Positions 12,748-22,024 of a DNA stretch of 64,000 nucleotides are shown here, in pieces. The position numbers and the translations under genes are program-made. Source of the stretch: Alteromonas sp. ASW11-130 (GTDB lineage Bacteria; Pseudomonadota; Gammaproteobacteria; Enterobacterales; Alteromonadaceae); assembly GCF_026183735.1 (NCBI RefSeq), contig NZ_JAPFRE010000027.1:203703-267702 (forward strand). Reading direction: 5' to 3'. The notes under the pieces are model-generated. The model saw nothing but the letters and a program-made list of their open reading frames with translations, made no database searches and had not been told where the DNA came from. How positions within the stretch are numbered: the first letter of the stretch is position 1; each line of letters begins with the position of its first letter.

Positions 12748-13176
12748 ATGATTACGATTGACCGAATTGAGACACAAAAAGCGTTAAAGCAAGCTGCTTC
12801 TGTTATGCTTGAATTGCGGCCTCAGTTTACTGCTGACGCTATGATAAAGCAGATAACACGCCAACAGGCTAATGGGTATGTATTATTTGGAGCGTTTAAA
12901 GGCGATGATTGTGTTGGTGTTGCGGGTGGGGTTATCGGTGAAAAGCTGGCCTGGGGAAAACATCTTTATATCGATGACCTGGTTACGCGCGAAGACGTCC
13001 GTTCGGAAGGAGTAGGGGAGGGTTTGCTAACTTACTGTATCGAATACGCTAAAACCAATGCTTTAAAAAGTTTACATCTGGATTCCGGGGTCCAGCGTTT
13101 TGGTGCTCACCGGTTTTACTTACGTCATGAGATGCACATAAATAGTCACCATTTTGCATTGGAATTGTTGGAGTGA
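12748..13176 (+). CDS. GNAT family N-acetyltransferase
   Basis: A 142-residue acetyltransferase of the GNAT superfamily. A beta-strand/turn region LYIDDLVTREDVRSEGVGEGLL contains an acetyl-CoA-binding R/G-x-G-x-G/A type loop (residues ~85-100 of the ORF). The C-terminus has the usual LDSGVQRFGAHRFYLR. An upstream in-frame ATG at 12673 would add 25 residues (MEFCYYRFKW...) with no homology feel; the ATG at 12748, giving MITIDRIET, fits the fold start. The stop overlaps the GTG of the next gene. Substrate unknown. Confidence 0.8.
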   Translation: MITIDRIETQKALKQAASVMLELRPQFTADAMIKQITRQQANGYVLFGAFKGDDCVGVAGGVIGEKLAWGKHLYIDDLVTREDVRSEGVGEGLLTYCIEYAKTNALKSLHLDSGVQRFGAHRFYLRHEMHINSHHFALELLE

Positions 13177-13664
13177 ACGGCAGATTATTGCTACCGCTCC
13201 ATTGTTACGATGAGGCCGGAGTCGTTAAGCCCCCTAAGTGGCTTTATTGGTTATTGTTATTAGCGTGTGCTGATTGGATAGTATTGATATTCGCGCTTGC
13301 GTTACGCGAGCACACAACGTTGCTGCTTGCCCTGTTTTATCCCAACCGTCAGCTTCTAATTATCCAACTTATAGTAACCATTCCTTTTATATTAACCTTG
13401 TTGTTGTTGGGAAACCGAGCGCGGTTATGGAAGAAAGGTTTGGTTAAATGGTCCAAGGTAATTTTACCGTTAATGCTGGCTGGCATCGCATTATCTTTAA
13501 TATCGACGGTGTGGCAACTCAATCACCGTGATTGGGAGTTTGCATTATTGCAAGCTTTTCGGCTTACTTTGAACCTCTTGTTAGTTATTTTGTTATTGCG
13601 AAGTTTACATATAGGACTGATGCTCAGTGACTGGCAATACATCAGTCCAGACTCGGTTAAATAA
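13173..13664 (+). CDS. DUF2919 (YfeZ-like) inner membrane protein
   Basis: 163 residues starting at GTG, overlapping the acetyltransferase stop in a GTGA arrangement. The opening LPLHCYDEAGVVKPPKWLYW is the conserved N-terminus of DUF2919 proteins. About four hydrophobic segments follow (about 25-45, 58-80, 95-115 and 130-148). No function is established for the family. Its stop ends one base before the convergent hypothetical gene, so 3' ends are tightly packed. Confidence 0.78.
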   Translation: MNGRLLLPLHCYDEAGVVKPPKWLYWLLLLACADWIVLIFALALREHTTLLLALFYPNRQLLIIQLIVTIPFILTLLLLGNRARLWKKGLVKWSKVILPLMLAGIALSLISTVWQLNHRDWEFALLQAFRLTLNLLLVILLLRSLHIGLMLSDWQYISPDSVK

Positions 13665-13665
13665 A

Positions 13666-14073
13666 TTATTGTGCGTGATTAGCGAGGGCTTTATCGAAAT
13701 ATGCCTTAACACTAATATTACTATTATTGACTAGCCGCTCATAACAAATACCAGAAAAAGCATAGGAGTTCTCGTTCACGTCGAGCACCACGAATGGCGC
13801 ATCTGGATTGCTCTGGTCGTAGCGCCAGGTCCCTCCAATCATTTTTTTAAATACTTCCCCAATGTACGCACCATAGATATTGCAGATGGTAAATACTGCA
13901 TTGTCCTCCAGTGCTTTATCGTGATATTTGTCGACGAAGGACAGTAACACATCATCAACGTTAGCCACGCTATCCTGAGTGAGGTCGAGCTTCACATTGA
14001 ACTCTTCTTCCGCCGTTTGTACAGCGTCACTGGCGCATTCTTTCATCAACTGATCAAGTTCGTGTTGTTGCAC
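13666..14073 (-). CDS. Hypothetical acidic protein, family not recognised
   Basis: A 135-residue soluble, acidic protein without signal peptide. The N-terminal helix-rich half (LDQLMKECASDAVQTAEEEF) leads to a central segment IYGAYIGEVFKKMIGGTWRY and a short C-terminal region with two cysteines across the chain. The YGAYIGEV...GGTW pattern is reminiscent of small DUF3806-like proteins, but this is a weak recollection rather than an assignment. The gene shares its 5' neighbourhood with tcdA (44-base gap, same strand), so co-transcription from a tcdA promoter is possible. The ATG is preceded by GGAGAT, a good ribosome-binding site. Confidence 0.65.
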   Translation of the reverse strand: MQQHELDQLMKECASDAVQTAEEEFNVKLDLTQDSVANVDDVLLSFVDKYHDKALEDNAVFTICNIYGAYIGEVFKKMIGGTWRYDQSNPDAPFVVLDVNENSYAFSGICYERLVNNSNISVKAYFDKALANHAQ

Positions 14074-14117
14074 GCGTATCTCCTAATACCACAATATTCT
14101 AAGTATGGACGAAATGA

Positions 14118-14891
14118 TTACTTAACTCCACTTAAACGATTAATCACCCGAGCAGCTGCAATCATGCCAAATGTGGCGGTCACTGTCACCACTGCACCAA
14201 ATCCTCCGGCACAATCCAATCGCGTTCCTCCTTCCATTGCCGACTTATTAAAACATACTTGTCCATCAGGTTGGGGGTAGCGCAATTGTTCGGTGGAATA
14301 GACACATTCCACGCCAAAGCGTCGTTTAGGATTAGATGAAAAGTTAAAGTTTCGGCGTAATTCGCTCCGTACTTTGGCTGCAAGTGGGTCTTGTGTTGTT
14401 TTCGCTAAGTCACCATGCGTTACCTTTGCAGGATCGATTTGACCTCCCGCTCCGCCAACAGTCACAACCGGTATCTTGTTTCTTTTGCAATGCGCAATAA
14501 TGGAGGCTTTCGCTTTAACACTGTCAGTCGCATCGATGACAGCATCAAAATTATGAACGTAATCCACTACAGTATCGGCGGTGACGAAATCTTCAATAGC
14601 GGTAACATTGCAGTTAGGATTGATCAGCTCGATACGTCGTGTCATTACGTCGACTTTGGGTTGGCCAATAGTGTCGTTTAGAGCATGTAGTTGCCGGTTG
14701 GTATTGGTGACGCATATGTCGTCCAAATCGATTAGTGTGATCTGACCCACACCCGTCCGAGCCAACGCTTCTGCAGACCAACACCCCACGCCTCCTATAC
14801 CGATCACACAAATATTTGCGTTTGAAAAAGTTACCAAAGAAGAATGGCCGTATAATCGTTCGATACCACCAAAACGTTGCGAATCATTCAT
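14118..14891 (-). CDS. tcdA: tRNA threonylcarbamoyladenosine dehydratase TcdA
   Basis: ThiF/E1-like enzyme that cyclises t6A37 to ct6A in ANN-decoding tRNAs, with ATP. The Rossmann motif VIGIGGVGCWSAEALARTGVG lies near residue 25, LIDLDDICVTNTNRQ follows, and a C-terminal hydrophobic helix is consistent with membrane association. The start at 14891 (MNDSQRFGGIERLYG) matches family N-termini; an ATG 33 bases upstream would add an unlikely MFLFFWKISFY. The protein is then 257 residues. The family is clear; it was formerly called csdL/ygdL. Confidence 0.92.
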   Translation of the reverse strand: MNDSQRFGGIERLYGHSSLVTFSNANICVIGIGGVGCWSAEALARTGVGQITLIDLDDICVTNTNRQLHALNDTIGQPKVDVMTRRIELINPNCNVTAIEDFVTADTVVDYVHNFDAVIDATDSVKAKASIIAHCKRNKIPVVTVGGAGGQIDPAKVTHGDLAKTTQDPLAAKVRSELRRNFNFSSNPKRRFGVECVYSTEQLRYPQPDGQVCFNKSAMEGGTRLDCAGGFGAVVTVTATFGMIAAARVINRLSGVK

Positions 14892-14987
14892 ATAGAAAGA
14901 AATCTTCCAAAAAAATAAAAACAATTAAATTGATAGGGCGTTATTCTAACCGAATTGTGAAGATGAATCAGTTGTCGGGTGTAACAA

Positions 14988-16196
14988 ATGAAATTACATT
15001 TTGATTTTATCGTCGTGGGCGCCGGTATTGTGGGTGCCGCAGTGGCTAGACAGTTAGCAATACAATTTCCTACCAAATCTATTGCGATTATTGAAAAAGA
15101 AGCCAAGCCAGCACAACACCAATCAGGACGTAACTCAGGGGTAATACATGCAGGCGTTTATTACCCCCCAGAAAGTTTGAAGGCCCAATATTGCATAGAG
15201 GGGCTTGGAGCTACAATCGAATTATGTGAAAAAAATAATCTGCCATTCGAACAATGTGGAAAAATTGTGGTAGCTACGAATTCTATAGAAGAAGCGCGTT
15301 TGGCTCGTCTTTTTCACCGTTGTCAACTGAATGGCTTAGCCCCACGTATGCTAACCAAAGAACAAATCGGGCAAAAGGAACCCAATATCTCCGGAACGGC
15401 TGGAATGTGGGTTAAGCAAACAGGCATTACAGATTTTAAAAGGGTCACTCAATGTTTACTGGAAAAGGCATCAGACAAAGGAAATATTACTTTTTATTAT
15501 TCCACGGAAGTTGATGCTATCGATGAAACAGCAGAGGGTATGCACCTTTCTTTAATTCAGGGAAAAAGGACAATATCTGTTCGCGGAGACCTTTTGGTCA
15601 GCTGCGCAGGTGTATATGCAGATGCGCTGATTCGTAAACAGGGACTACCATGTGACTTTAGAATAGTGCCCTTTAGAGGCGAATACTATCGCTTACGTTC
15701 GCGTTTCGACACCATTTCTAACCGTTTAATTTACCCGGTTCCCGACCCTGCTATGCCTTTTCTAGGTGTTCATTTGACCAAGATGATTGGGGGTTATACC
15801 ACAGTTGGACCTAATGCCGTATTGGCCGCTGGAAGAGAGGCTTATTCAGGCCTCAAAATCGATCTTCTGGAATGGATGAGATTAGCGTCGTTCCCAGGAT
15901 TATATAAACTACTGTGGCATTTGAGGGGAAATGTGGTGTCCGAACTTAAAACCAGCTTTAGTAAAAAACAGTATATTAAACAGGTAAGACGGTATTGCCG
16001 ATACATCAGCGAAGATGACTTATTGCCATATCGCCCGGGGATAAGGGCACAGGCTGTAACGTTAGAGGGAGAACTACTGCATGATTTTAAATTTGTCGGC
16101 AGTGAACGAGCGCTTCATGTAGGGAATGCGCCTTCTCCCGCCGCCACAAGCGCCATTCCCATTGCTAAGGCCATCGTCAGCAAGCTGATCAGCTAG
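14988..16196 (+). CDS. lhgO: L-2-hydroxyglutarate oxidase/dehydrogenase LhgO
   Basis: FAD-dependent enzyme that oxidises L-2-hydroxyglutarate to 2-oxoglutarate and passes electrons to the membrane quinone pool. The FAD-binding VVGAGIVGAAVARQLA lies at residues 8-24. The family motifs RNSGVIHAGVYYPP and KTGITDF-like (KQTGITDF) follow, with the C-terminal HVGNAPSPAATSAIPIA. At 402 residues it is standard length. It is divergent from tcdA. Its product links to the 2-oxoglutarate dehydrogenase pathway encoded later in the window, but the two are not in one operon. Confidence 0.93.
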   Translation: MKLHFDFIVVGAGIVGAAVARQLAIQFPTKSIAIIEKEAKPAQHQSGRNSGVIHAGVYYPPESLKAQYCIEGLGATIELCEKNNLPFEQCGKIVVATNSIEEARLARLFHRCQLNGLAPRMLTKEQIGQKEPNISGTAGMWVKQTGITDFKRVTQCLLEKASDKGNITFYYSTEVDAIDETAEGMHLSLIQGKRTISVRGDLLVSCAGVYADALIRKQGLPCDFRIVPFRGEYYRLRSRFDTISNRLIYPVPDPAMPFLGVHLTKMIGGYTTVGPNAVLAAGREAYSGLKIDLLEWMRLASFPGLYKLLWHLRGNVVSELKTSFSKKQYIKQVRRYCRYISEDDLLPYRPGIRAQAVTLEGELLHDFKFVGSERALHVGNAPSPAATSAIPIAKAIVSKLIS

Positions 16197-16247
16197 GTGT
16201 ATGTTATTAAATAAACTATTCTAAGCAATAGAGTAGCTTAATGAAAT

Positions 16248-16305
16248 TTTTAACAGCGGCGAATTCTTTTAATTTGGAAAACATCTTTTTCTTTGGCTGT
16301 TAAAA
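16248..16305. repeat. Ten-base inverted repeat downstream of lhgO
   Basis: TTTTAACAGC at 16248-16257 and GCTGTTAAAA at 16296-16305, 38 bases apart. The right arm is followed by a T-rich stretch (CACTTTTTTAATTT), so it could act as a long-loop terminator for lhgO or as an operator upstream of yqjG. Confidence 0.4.
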
Positions 16306-16342
16306 CACTTTTTTAATTTATATAAAGTGACAGGAGCGAATC

Positions 16343-17302
16343 ATGGGACTGCTAGTTGACGGTAAGTGGCAAACCAAATGGTATGATACGAAAAGTAACC
16401 AGGGAAAATTCCAACGTCAAGCCTCTCAATACAGAGAGTGGATAAGTAGCGATCCCGACGCAAAATACACGCCTGAGAAGAATCGGTATCACCTCTATGT
16501 GTCGTGGGCCTGTCCCTGGGCTCATCGAACACTTATATTCAGACAGTTAAAGCAGTTAACTGAACTCATCGATGTGTCAGTCGTTAGCCCTGAGATGTTG
16601 GACGATGGGTGGACGTTTAAGCCATTCCCTGGTTCTACACCAGATAAGTTGTTTAATTGTGATTGCTTGCATCAAGTATACACTCGCGATAATTCGAAGG
16701 TGACCACAAGAGTTACCGTTCCAGTACTTTGGGATAAACACACTGATTCAATTGTAAATAATGAATCTGCGGATATTATTCGAATGTTTAATTCGGCATT
16801 CAATGCTATTACTGGTGATGAGCAAGATTTTTACCCGGCTGAACATCGCCAGGAAATTGATTACATAAATGAACGGGTTTATGACAAGGTCAATAATGGG
16901 GTCTATAGAGCAGGCTTTGCGACTACGCAAGCAGCTTATGAAGAAGCGGTAACCGAGTTATTTGAAACGCTTGACTATTTAGAGGCAAGATTATTAAAAC
17001 AACGATATCTAATAGGCGATAGCCTTACTGAGGCGGACTGGCGTTTGTTTACCACCCTCATACGCTTTGATGTGGTTTATCATGGCCATTTCAAGTGTAA
17101 TATCAAACGCATTAAAGATTATCCGGCGTTATCAGGGTATATGCGCGAGCTTTATCAATATAAAAATGTGGCAAGCACTGTGAACCTTGCCCACATTAAG
17201 CATCATTACTACTTCAGCCATATCATGATAAACCCGACGCAAGTCGTGGCAGTTGGGCCCGATTTGCAGTTAGAAAAAGTTCATGGACGCGATAGCATGT
17301 AA
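16343..17302 (+). CDS. yqjG: Glutathionyl-hydroquinone reductase (YqjG/ECM4 type)
   Basis: Xi-class glutathione transferase that removes glutathione from glutathionyl-hydroquinones. The catalytic cysteine is C57 in SWACPWAHR, which is the signature of the family. The C-terminal helical domain (about 170-300) includes ADWRLFTTLIRFD and the family-type motif for GSH transfer. The 319 residues are typical. The start ATG at 16343 has CAGGAG seven bases upstream. Monocistronic. Confidence 0.93.
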   Translation: MGLLVDGKWQTKWYDTKSNQGKFQRQASQYREWISSDPDAKYTPEKNRYHLYVSWACPWAHRTLIFRQLKQLTELIDVSVVSPEMLDDGWTFKPFPGSTPDKLFNCDCLHQVYTRDNSKVTTRVTVPVLWDKHTDSIVNNESADIIRMFNSAFNAITGDEQDFYPAEHRQEIDYINERVYDKVNNGVYRAGFATTQAAYEEAVTELFETLDYLEARLLKQRYLIGDSLTEADWRLFTTLIRFDVVYHGHFKCNIKRIKDYPALSGYMRELYQYKNVASTVNLAHIKHHYYFSHIMINPTQVVAVGPDLQLEKVHGRDSM

Positions 17303-17735
17303 CATTACTGGGAGTTGAAAGGTAAATACAGATATAAAGCTAGTCAGTCTAGAATAACGTACCTGCCGGTGAAGCGAATTTTGGTAAGAGCTCAACATCA
17401 AACAGTCGATACGGTTAGCTTTTTTGGGGCTGCGACTCAGCCTATATAGCAAAGCGACTAAATCCGTAAGGCTAAAGAATATGTCACTGCACCCACGCTA
17501 CGTAAAAGAATGTAAATGGATAGCGCGTTGACAGCGTACGGACGAGGGTAATCCACTAATCCCCAATAGCGTACGCCTTCTCAACAGCAAAGTATTAAGT
17601 GCCGCGCCCGAAAGGAAAAGAGGCGCGTCCACTATTTCGTAGGCATGTTTACGAGAAAGCATAGCATCTACCCACAAAGCTCTGCCAGTAAGCAAAAAAC
17701 TGACCGACGATACAGCGGGTGGTTTTTGTCAAAAT
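17303..17735. other. 433-base stretch without a recognisable gene
   Basis: Between yqjG and the minus-strand channel gene. The longest open frame (minus, 17498-17695, 65 codons) has a composition unlike neighbouring proteins and no plausible ribosome-binding site. A GC-rich patch around 17600-17630 (GCCGCGCCC, GAGGCGCG) differs from the surrounding AT-rich DNA and may be a remnant of an interspersed element; no second copy is present in the window. Confidence 0.5.
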
Positions 17736-18824
17736 TTACTCTTCTGTGCTTAAATATTTATCGACTGTGGCGTTCCACTTTTCACTTTCGATGACGGTAA
17801 GTAGTGCATTATTTACTCGTTCTCGCCAAGCACTGTTTTCAGGTAAAGCAATAGCATAATCTTGCCGCTCAATAGTGTCAGGCAAGATGTATAAGTCTTC
17901 AGAGAAGTTGTTTTTTACTAAATACTGAAGCATAGGTTTATCATAGACTACTGCATCGACTTTCCCTTCGGAAAGCGCGTTAAGCGCATTTTCTAAGCTA
18001 TCGGCTTTTTTGTAGCCAATTTTGTTAGCATCCAGAAACCGGGCGCTAGCCGAGTTGCCCACGGTAGTTACTTTCGCTCTAGGCAAATCTTCCAATCCTG
18101 TGACCGAACCGGAAAGTTGGCTCACAGTTAGACTTGTGGCAATAGCAGCAGTAAAACTACTTATTAAAATAATGGCCGCAAACATCCAAATAAAACCGAT
18201 GATTCTACCACCTAATGTAATCGGTGCCTTGTCTCCGTAACCGACCGTTGTCATAGTTACTGCGGCCCACCAAAAGCTAGATCCTAATCCCTTTGACGCC
18301 CCTCCGCCAAATTGTTCACTGTTTTGTCTTCGTTCAAACAGCCACAAAATTGTACCCACTGCAAACAACAACAAACAGAGCCCGCCTAACGCAGCCAAAA
18401 ACTCCCACGAGAAAAAACGCGAAATAGCAGCCATTAAGCGTCCCTCAGACCCTTTCACCGCTATGGCTAACCCGGTAGTAAAATAGGGGTGCGAAAAGTC
18501 AATTTGCTGCTCGCGTTCAGCAGTGACAGTGACCGCCGCAATAGACATATCAAAAGCTTCCTCGTTCAGCCCGTTTAAAAGCGTTGATAGATCGGCTTCT
18601 GTAAACTGGTATTCTGTGTCGAGATGCGCTGCCATTTGCTCCCACAGTTCTATACTTAAGCCTGAAAGCTCCCCGTTATCATTTTTCATTACAAAGGGCG
18701 GGGCTATTTTAGTACCGATTAATAGCTGATTATTCGGTGCATTTTCCGCCTTGGCGGGCCTGATAATACTTAAATTGAAGCTTAAACATATCAAAGCTAA
18801 GACTATGAGGTATGGTTTCTGCAT
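17736..18824 (-). CDS. Prokaryotic ionotropic glutamate-receptor-like potassium channel
   Basis: A 362-residue protein with a signal peptide (through PAKAE, near residue 27), a two-lobed amino-acid-binding fold split by a pore, and a K+ channel selectivity filter. Lobe 1 (about 35-125) includes TAEREQQIDFSHPY with R104, the position of the ligand carboxylate-binding Arg in glutamate receptors. Membrane helix M1 is 142-163, the pore loop carries TVGYGD (193-198), and M3 has SSFTAAIATSLTV (222-234), aligning with the receptor SYTANLAAF motif. Lobe 2 follows with VDAVVYDKP (289-297). This is the GluR0 architecture. The Met at 18824 gives the signal peptide; an upstream in-frame start would add 24 residues. 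It is divergent from manC. Ligand unknown. Confidence 0.87.
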   Translation of the reverse strand: MQKPYLIVLALICLSFNLSIIRPAKAENAPNNQLLIGTKIAPPFVMKNDNGELSGLSIELWEQMAAHLDTEYQFTEADLSTLLNGLNEEAFDMSIAAVTVTAEREQQIDFSHPYFTTGLAIAVKGSEGRLMAAISRFFSWEFLAALGGLCLLLFAVGTILWLFERRQNSEQFGGGASKGLGSSFWWAAVTMTTVGYGDKAPITLGGRIIGFIWMFAAIILISSFTAAIATSLTVSQLSGSVTGLEDLPRAKVTTVGNSASARFLDANKIGYKKADSLENALNALSEGKVDAVVYDKPMLQYLVKNNFSEDLYILPDTIERQDYAIALPENSAWRERVNNALLTVIESEKWNATVDKYLSTEE

Positions 18825-18922
18825 AAAGCTCTCGTTATTCGTGTTTTTAGTTGAATTAATGTAGTTTTGTAATTTAGCGCATAAAAGTAGTATCAAATCT
18901 GTTAGTTATGCTTGCAATCGCC

Positions 18923-18937
18923 TCCTAGTAACTAGGA
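18923..18937. promoter_or_regulatory. 15-base perfect palindrome between the channel gene and manC
   Basis: TCCTAGTAACTAGGA, two seven-base arms around a central A. It sits in the 257-base divergent region between the channel gene and manC, about 100 bases upstream of the channel start and 145 bases upstream of manC. CTAG is generally rare in enteric-type genomes, which makes the paired CTAG notable. Function unknown; a regulator site is one possibility. Confidence 0.4.
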
Positions 18938-19081
18938 CTTTCGACTCGCTTTTGTTTGAGCTAAACGAAATTATGTCTTCTTAAGTCTAAAAGCAAAAAA
19001 TGACAGTATATTGATGTTACTACCTGAATCTATAAGTGGTTCAATAGAATTGAGCCAGCCAGAATCAAAAAAGGAAAGTAA

Positions 19082-20488
19082 ATGAAACCGGTTATATTAG
19101 CTGGCGGCAGCGGAAGTCGTTTGTGGCCTAAATCTCGTGCTGCATTACCTAAACAATTCTTGTCCTTAACTTCTGACAAAACAATGCTACAAGAAACAAT
19201 TATAAGATTAAACGGGACGGGGGCAGAGAAGCCTATCGTAATTTGCAATGATAGCCATCGCTTTTTAGTAGCTGAGCAGCTTCGTAAGCAAAATATTGAG
19301 CATGGTGGCATCTTACTTGAACCGATGGGACGAAATACAGCACCTGCAATCGCGCTTGCGGCACTACACGCGATTAAAAATGGAGAAGATCCTACCTTAC
19401 TAGTTCTAGCGGCGGATCATTTAATTAAAAATGTTTCAGCATTCCACCGAGCAATTGAACAGGCTGACGTGTTAGCGCAAAACGATTATTTAGTCACTTT
19501 CGGAATCGTTCCAGATATGCCACATACTGGTTACGGTTACATACGTGCAGGAGAGCACATTGATGGTGGCATGCGAGTGAAGGAGTTTGTTGAAAAACCC
19601 GCTTTAGAGACCGCTACGAAATATGTTGCGTCTAAGCAGTATTTCTGGAATAGCGGAATGTTTATGTTTAAGGCCAGCCGTTACATTGAGGAACTAGGCA
19701 AGTATCAGCCAGATATTTTAAAAGCATGTCGCGACGCTATCGATTCTGAAACCAAAGATTTAGATTTTATCCGCATTGATTCTGACACATTTAGTCAATG
19801 TCCAGATGACTCCATTGATTACGCTGTGATGGAAAAAACCAAAATGGCAGCTATGGTTCCCCTTGATGCAGGTTGGTCAGATGTGGGCAGTTGGAGTTCA
19901 CTCTGGGAGACGGCTGAAAATAAAGACGCGAGCGGCAATGTAGTGGTAGGGGATGCAATTTTAGAAGATGTCAATAATAGCTACATCAATGCTGAAGAGC
20001 GGCTAATTTCTGTTATCGGTCTCGATGATGTTGTGGTCGTAGAGACAAAAGATGCGGTCATGGTTGCCCATAAAGACAAAGTGCAAGATATCAAAAAGGT
20101 AGTCAGTAAACTTAAACAAGAAAAGCGTCCGGAATTCGAGTTCCATCGAGAAGTTTTTCGTCCATGGGGCAGTTATGACCGCATCGACAATGGCGCGCGT
20201 TTTCAAGTAAAACGTATTGCCGTCAAACCTGGCGAGAAATTGTCTGTTCAAATGCATCATCACCGGGCTGAGCATTGGATCGTGGTGTCTGGTACGGCCA
20301 AAGTAACGATCGGTGAAAACACAAAACTTGTTACTGAAAATGAATCGGTTTATATACCAATTGGACACGTTCATGCGCTTGAAAATCCAGGGAAAATACC
20401 GTTAGAGCTTATAGAGGTTCAGTCAGGCGCTTATTTGGGTGAGGACGACATTGTGCGGTTCTCTGACCGTTATGGACGTACTAATTAA
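19082..20488 (+). CDS. manC: Mannose-1-phosphate guanylyltransferase / mannose-6-phosphate isomerase
   Basis: Bifunctional enzyme making GDP-mannose for polysaccharide synthesis. The nucleotidyltransferase domain starts with [14 protein letters not shown] (residues 6-19) and continues with FVEKP and WNSGMF. A C-terminal cupin domain (about 350-460) carries [14 protein letters not shown] and provides the isomerase activity. The 468 residues are as expected for the type II fused family. AAAGGAAA just upstream of the ATG is a good ribosome-binding site. manB follows 10 bases after the stop. Confidence 0.94.
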   Translation: MKPVILAGGSGSRLWPKSRAALPKQFLSLTSDKTMLQETIIRLNGTGAEKPIVICNDSHRFLVAEQLRKQNIEHGGILLEPMGRNTAPAIALAALHAIKNGEDPTLLVLAADHLIKNVSAFHRAIEQADVLAQNDYLVTFGIVPDMPHTGYGYIRAGEHIDGGMRVKEFVEKPALETATKYVASKQYFWNSGMFMFKASRYIEELGKYQPDILKACRDAIDSETKDLDFIRIDSDTFSQCPDDSIDYAVMEKTKMAAMVPLDAGWSDVGSWSSLWETAENKDASGNVVVGDAILEDVNNSYINAEERLISVIGLDDVVVVETKDAVMVAHKDKVQDIKKVVSKLKQEKRPEFEFHREVFRPWGSYDRIDNGARFQVKRIAVKPGEKLSVQMHHHRAEHWIVVSGTAKVTIGENTKLVTENESVYIPIGHVHALENPGKIPLELIEVQSGAYLGEDDIVRFSDRYGRTN

Positions 20489-20498
20489 GGAGACGCAA

Positions 20499-21959
20499 GT
20501 GAGTAGCCCTATTACTTGTTTTAAAGCATACGATGTCAGAGGCGAGTTGAATACGCAGTTAAATGAAGAAGTCGCTTATCGAATAGGCCGTGCTTTTGCA
20601 GAAGAATTAGCAGCAAAATCAGTAGTGGTGGGGGGGGATATCCGGAAAACATCTACACCCTTGAAACTGGCATTATCCGCTGGTCTTGTGGATGGCGGAG
20701 CGCACGTTATCGATATTGGCATGACGGGCACTGAAGAAATTTATTTTGCCACCTCCCACCTGAACGTGGACGGGGGGATCGAAGTGACTGCTAGCCATAA
20801 TCCTATTAATTACAATGGAATGAAAATGGTTAAGGCCAAATCAGTTCCTATTAGTGGTGATTCGGGTCTTCACGCGATCAAAGATAAAGCTGAAACCTAT
20901 CCCTCCGCCGAGGTTGAACAACGACTGAAATATTATTCCCACGATAAACTAGTAAACAGTGACGCTTTTATCAAGGGCAAAGCCCATGTGGAAACTGAAG
21001 TGTTGTTCAAGACGGGTAGATTTGACGAAAAGTCAGTGATGGATGAGTATATTGAACACATTTTATCTTATGTCGATTTATCGAAATTATCGCCCCTCAA
21101 ACTGGTCGTAAACGCAGGCAACGGAGCCGCTGGAAAAACGTTAGATGCGTTCGAGCAGGCATTTAAATCAAAAAGCGTTCCTATTGAGTTTATCAAAGTA
21201 AATCACGCTCCAGACAGCGATTTTCCAAATGGTATCCCTAATCCGTTGTTACCTGAAAACCGTGCAGATACTGCGGAGGCAGTAATTCGGCATAATGCCG
21301 ACTTTGGTATTGCTTGGGATGGTGATTTTGATCGGTGCTTTCTATTCGATGCGCAAGGGAATTTTATTGAAGGATACTATATCGTTGGTTTATTGGCAGA
21401 AGCATTTCTTGAAAAGGAGCAGGGCGCGTCGATTATTTACGATCCTCGTTTGTATTGGAATACTGAAGCGATTGTGTCTAATAAAAAAGGTATTCCCATC
21501 AAGTCAAAAACGGGCCATGCCTTCATTAAAGAAAGAATGCGAAAAGAGGATGCGATATACGGTGGTGAAATGAGCGCACATCACTACTTCAGGGATTTCG
21601 CATATTGTGATTCGGGCATGATTCCATGGCTTTTGATCGCAGAGTTAGTGTGTACCAAGAAACAATCACTTGCAGAAATGGTGTCACAAAGAATTAAGTT
21701 CTACCCCTCGTCCGGTGAAATCAATAGTAAATTAAAGGATGCAGATGCCGCCTTGGAAAGAGTACTAGCGAAATACAAAACTGATGCTACCTCTATTGAT
21801 GAAACTGATGGTATAGGACTGGACTTTGGCACCTGGCGTTTTAATTTACGTAAATCTAATACCGAACCAGTAATACGCCTTAATGTCGAATCGAAAGGGG
21901 ATATTCCGCTAATGGAAGAGAAAACGGCTGAATTGCTCGCGATTATAAGAGACGAGTGA
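20499..21959 (+). CDS. manB: Phosphomannomutase ManB/CpsG (GTG start)
   Basis: Interconverts mannose-6-phosphate and mannose-1-phosphate, feeding ManC. The phosphoserine loop is [13 protein letters not shown], the metal loop DGDFDRCF, the sugar loop [10 protein letters not shown], and the phosphate-binding segment [12 protein letters not shown]. An ATG at 20439 would overlap manC by 50 bases and add an unrelated N-terminus; the GTG at 20499 gives [17 protein letters not shown], matching E. coli CpsG, and has AAGGAG (20487-20492) at proper distance. The length is then 486 residues. It forms an operon with manC. Confidence 0.94.
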   Translation: MSSPITCFKAYDVRGELNTQLNEEVAYRIGRAFAEELAAKSVVVGGDIRKTSTPLKLALSAGLVDGGAHVIDIGMTGTEEIYFATSHLNVDGGIEVTASHNPINYNGMKMVKAKSVPISGDSGLHAIKDKAETYPSAEVEQRLKYYSHDKLVNSDAFIKGKAHVETEVLFKTGRFDEKSVMDEYIEHILSYVDLSKLSPLKLVVNAGNGAAGKTLDAFEQAFKSKSVPIEFIKVNHAPDSDFPNGIPNPLLPENRADTAEAVIRHNADFGIAWDGDFDRCFLFDAQGNFIEGYYIVGLLAEAFLEKEQGASIIYDPRLYWNTEAIVSNKKGIPIKSKTGHAFIKERMRKEDAIYGGEMSAHHYFRDFAYCDSGMIPWLLIAELVCTKKQSLAEMVSQRIKFYPSSGEINSKLKDADAALERVLAKYKTDATSIDETDGIGLDFGTWRFNLRKSNTEPVIRLNVESKGDIPLMEEKTAELLAIIRDE

Positions 21960-21983
21960 CTCCCCTTTATTCTCTAAATAAAA

Positions 21984-22007
21984 AAATAGCGCCTTACGGC
22001 GCTATTT
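21984..22007 (-). terminator. Terminator of gltA, shared with manB
   Basis: Ten-base perfect stem AAATAGCGCC / GGCGCTATTT with a TTAC loop between the convergent manB and gltA stops. On the minus strand the stem is followed by a long T-run (complement of AAAAAAATA), a strong intrinsic terminator for gltA; on the plus strand the tail is weaker. Confidence 0.85.
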
Positions 22008-22024
22008 CAATTCAAAAAGAATGA

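Noticed and set aside
17498-17695. 65-codon minus-strand ORF between yqjG and the channel gene
   Set aside because: No ribosome-binding site, Arg/Leu-rich composition unlike neighbours, no recognisable domain.
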